From: Pseudomonadota bacterium
GTDB taxonomy: Bacteria > Pseudomonadota > Gammaproteobacteria > Xanthomonadales > Rhodanobacteraceae
Direction of reading: 5' to 3'
NCBI GenBank assembly: GCA_025351555.1
Contig: JANXVS010000192.1
Location: 1-10,183, forward strand
Length of the DNA stretch: 10,183 nucleotides
Each line of letters begins with the position of its first letter. The first letter of the stretch is position 1. Of the stretch, positions 7,958 through 10,183 are shown piece by piece. Both the position numbers and the translations under genes were made by a program. The notes beneath the pieces are model-generated. The model was not told where the DNA came from and did not search any database. It was given only the letters and a program-made list of their open reading frames with translations.

Positions 7958-7974
7958 AAAATTTCCTCTATTTG

Positions 7975-8023
7975 TGCGTTCGTCCGTGAACGCAAAGATC
8001 AAGAAGCGGCCATTCTGGGCCGC
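7975..8023 (-). promoter_or_regulatory. Two tandem hairpins in the sucA-sucB gap
   Basis: In the 75-bp gap, GCGGCC-ATTCTG-GGCCGC (8006-8023) and TGCGTTC-GTCCGT-GAACGCA (7975-7994) are perfect stems of 6 and 7 bp. They lie between the sucA stop at 8033 and the sucB ribosome binding site. There is no T-tract. Likely effects are mRNA stability or tuning of the E1:E2 ratio. This is an inference from position. Confidence 0.4.
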
Positions 8024-8032
8024 ACTCTCAAA

Positions 8033-10183
8033 TTATTCAGCCGCGTGATCGACGCCGGGCGACGCGACCAGCGCCTGTTCGACCAGCGCTGCCTGTTCGG
8101 CCACGTGTGTATTCAAGTGACCCGCCGCCGGCGCTGGCGAACGCACGCGCCCGGCATAGTGCAGCGAGTGCTCATTACCGATACAGGCGAGCAGATGATG
8201 TTGTATCTGGTACCACGCGCCCTGGTTCATCGGCTCTTCCTGGCACCAGACGACTTCCTTGGTTGCCGGATACTTGGCGAGTTCGGCTTTCACTTCAGCG
8301 CGCGGGAACGGATAAAGCTGTTCGACGCGCAGGATGGCGACATCGCTGATGCCGCGCTTGGCTGCGTCCTCGACCAGATCGTAGTAGACCTTGCCCGAAC
8401 ACAGCACGACGCGGCGCGTTTTCTGCCCCGGCTTCGCCGTGGTATCCGGAATCACGAGCTGGAAGCAGCCATTCGCGAGGTCATCGAGCGAAGACACTGC
8501 AAGCTTGTGGCGCAGGAGCGATTTCGGCGTCAGCACGATCAGCGGCTTGCGGCAATCGCGCAGCATCTGCCGGCGCAGCATATGGAACATCTGCGCGGGC
8601 GTCGTCGGCACGCAGACCTGCATATTGTGCAGCGCGCACAGCTGCAGATAGCGTTCCAGACGCGCGGAGGAATGCTCCGGACCCTGACCTTCGTAGCCAT
8701 GCGGCAGGAACAAGGCGAGGCCGCACAAGCGTTTCCACTTGGCTTCGCCGGAGCTGATGAACTGGTCGATGACGACCTGCGCGCCGTTCGCGAAATCGCC
8801 GAACTGGCCTTCCCAGATGTTGAGCGTATGCGGGTCGGCCGTGGAATAACCGTACTCGAAAGCCATCACCGCTTCTTCGGACAGCAGCGAATCGATCATC
8901 GCCACATTTACATCTTTGCGCACTGTGGACAATGGTAAATAGGTACTGTCGCTCTTCTGGTCGTGCAGCACCGCGTGGCGATGGAAGAAGGTGCCGCGAC
9001 CGGAATCCTGGCCGACCAGACGCAGGTCGTAGCCCGCATCGACTAGGGTGGCGTAGGCTAGATTCTCGGCAAAGCCCCAGTCCATCGGCTGCGCGCCGGC
9101 GGCCATTTTGACGCGATCAACGTAGATTTTTGCCACGCGCGAATGCAGTGTGATATTCGGTGGAATGGTCAGGATTTGGGTATTCAGCGCGGCGAGTTTG
9201 TCCTTGGGTACGCCGGTTTTCACCGCCTGATCAAGCTTGCCGGCCAGATGCTTCGTCCAGTCGACGGCGAACGCGTCCTTGAACGCTGGATCCAGATTCG
9301 CGACCGGCTGGCCGGCTTCGAGCTTGTTGCGATACGCGTCGACCAGTGACTGCGCATCGGCGTCCGCGATCACGCCGTCGGCACTCAGGCGCTTGACGTA
9401 CAGCTCGCGCGCAGTCGGTCGCGCGCGGATGATCTGGTACATCAGCGGCTGGGTTGCGGCTGGTTCATCGGCCTCGTTGTGGCCATGGCGGCGGTAGCAG
9501 ACCAGGTCGATCACCACGTCGCGCTTGAATTTCAGGCGGAAGTCGAACGCCAGTCGCGCGCAGAATATCACCGCTTCCGGATCGTCGCCATTCACGTGCA
9601 ACACCGGTGCGTTGATCATCTTGGCCACATCGGTGCAGTACAGCGTCGAACGTGCATCGTGCGGATCGGAAATGGTGAAGCCGATCTGGTTGTTGATGAC
9701 GATGTGGATCGAGCCGCCGACGCCGAAGCCGCGCGCCTGCGACATGTTCAACAATTCCATGTTCACGCCTTGCCCGGCCAGCGCCGCGTCGCCGTGGATC
9801 AGCACCGGCAGCACCTGCTCGTGGGCTTCGTCCTTGCGCCGGCTCTGGCGCGCGCGCACGGAACCGGACACGACCGGGTTGACGATTTCCAGATGCGAGG
9901 GGTTGAAGGCGAGGGCAAGGTGCACGGTATGTTTGGACGTTTTTACGTCCGCACTGAAACCCATGTGGTACTTCACGTCGCCGGAATGCGCCGGGTCGTC
10001 GATATGATCGAACTTGCCTTCAAACTCGGCGAAAAGTTTCTGCGGCGCCTTGCCGAGAGTGTTGACCAGTACATTGAGACGACCGCGATGGGCCATGCCG
10101 ATGACCATGTCGCGCACGCCGTCGGCGCCACCGCGACGCACTAGTTCATCGAGCAGCGGGATAAGGCTGTCGCCACCTTCCAG
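8033..10183 (-). CDS. sucA: 2-oxoglutarate dehydrogenase E1 component, 5'-truncated by window edge
   Basis: The thiamine-diphosphate-dependent E1 decarboxylates 2-oxoglutarate and succinylates the lipoyl group of SucB. The frame is open to the window edge (begins LEGGDSLIPLLDEL), so the GTG at 10141 is an internal Val codon. About 716 residues are visible. Roughly 225 N-terminal residues, including the E2-binding N-terminus, are missing by comparison with E. coli SucA. Motifs include GMAHRGRLNVL, YHMGFSADV, NPSHLEIVNPVVSGSVRARQ, the ThDP/Mg-binding HGDAALAGQG (from 9796 downward) with NNQIGF, CYRRHGHNEADEP, the transketolase-like pyrimidine domain with GQDSGRGTFFHRHAVLHDQ and LPHGYEGQGPEHSSARLERYLQL, and the C-terminal WCQEEPMNQGAWY. 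These are signatures of the E1o family and not of pyruvate dehydrogenase AceE. It is the first visible gene of the cluster; the promoter lies outside. Confidence 0.97.
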   Translation of the reverse strand: MEGGDSLIPLLDELVRRGGADGVRDMVIGMAHRGRLNVLVNTLGKAPQKLFAEFEGKFDHIDDPAHSGDVKYHMGFSADVKTSKHTVHLALAFNPSHLEIVNPVVSGSVRARQSRRKDEAHEQVLPVLIHGDAALAGQGVNMELLNMSQARGFGVGGSIHIVINNQIGFTISDPHDARSTLYCTDVAKMINAPVLHVNGDDPEAVIFCARLAFDFRLKFKRDVVIDLVCYRRHGHNEADEPAATQPLMYQIIRARPTARELYVKRLSADGVIADADAQSLVDAYRNKLEAGQPVANLDPAFKDAFAVDWTKHLAGKLDQAVKTGVPKDKLAALNTQILTIPPNITLHSRVAKIYVDRVKMAAGAQPMDWGFAENLAYATLVDAGYDLRLVGQDSGRGTFFHRHAVLHDQKSDSTYLPLSTVRKDVNVAMIDSLLSEEAVMAFEYGYSTADPHTLNIWEGQFGDFANGAQVVIDQFISSGEAKWKRLCGLALFLPHGYEGQGPEHSSARLERYLQLCALHNMQVCVPTTPAQMFHMLRRQMLRDCRKPLIVLTPKSLLRHKLAVSSLDDLANGCFQLVIPDTTAKPGQKTRRVVLCSGKVYYDLVEDAAKRGISDVAILRVEQLYPFPRAEVKAELAKYPATKEVVWCQEEPMNQGAWYQIQHHLLACIGNEHSLHYAGRVRSPAPAAGHLNTHVAEQAALVEQALVASPGVDHAAE

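Noticed and set aside
8045-8938. Open frame of 297 codons on the plus strand within sucA
   Set aside because: It is the complement of conserved E1 sequence; His/Arg-rich shadow translation with no domain.

Overview
The window is ordinary chromosomal housekeeping DNA, GC-rich, from a gammaproteobacterium. The order sucA-sucB-lpd, a GyrA that (from memory) reads most like Xanthomonas-type GyrA, a PilH-type response regulator and abundant short palindromic intergenic repeats point to Xanthomonadales (Xanthomonadaceae or Rhodanobacteraceae). The genus cannot be fixed from sequence reading alone.

Left part (1-3600): the 3' two thirds of gyrA run rightward. They converge on a leftward Prx5-type peroxiredoxin gene across a 187-bp gap filled almost completely by a nested palindromic repeat. 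The peroxiredoxin gene and a rightward cbpA-type DnaJ co-chaperone gene diverge from a shared 186-bp promoter region that carries an unusual 15-bp periodic array. Middle (3604-4180): a single leftward pilH-like receiver gene converges on cbpA and has its own promoter and a leader hairpin.

Right part (4181-10183): a leftward cluster, in transcription order sucA (5' end outside the window), sucB, lpd and a yhdH/acuI-type NADPH oxidoreductase. The first three encode E1, E2 and E3 of 2-oxoglutarate dehydrogenase and form a natural TCA-cycle operon. The fourth follows lpd by only 48 bp and is probably co-transcribed. All three gaps in the cluster hold hairpin-forming sequence: a pair of small hairpins (sucA-sucB), a degraded GTCATCCCGGC-type repeat (sucB-lpd) and a perfect 16-bp-arm copy of the same repeat type (lpd-yhdH).

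I found no RNA genes, insertion sequences, CRISPR arrays, phage genes or defence genes, and no gene-free stretch exceeds 300 bp. No convincing new system is visible. The points worth a second look are the intergenic repeats and the structured gaps of the suc cluster.
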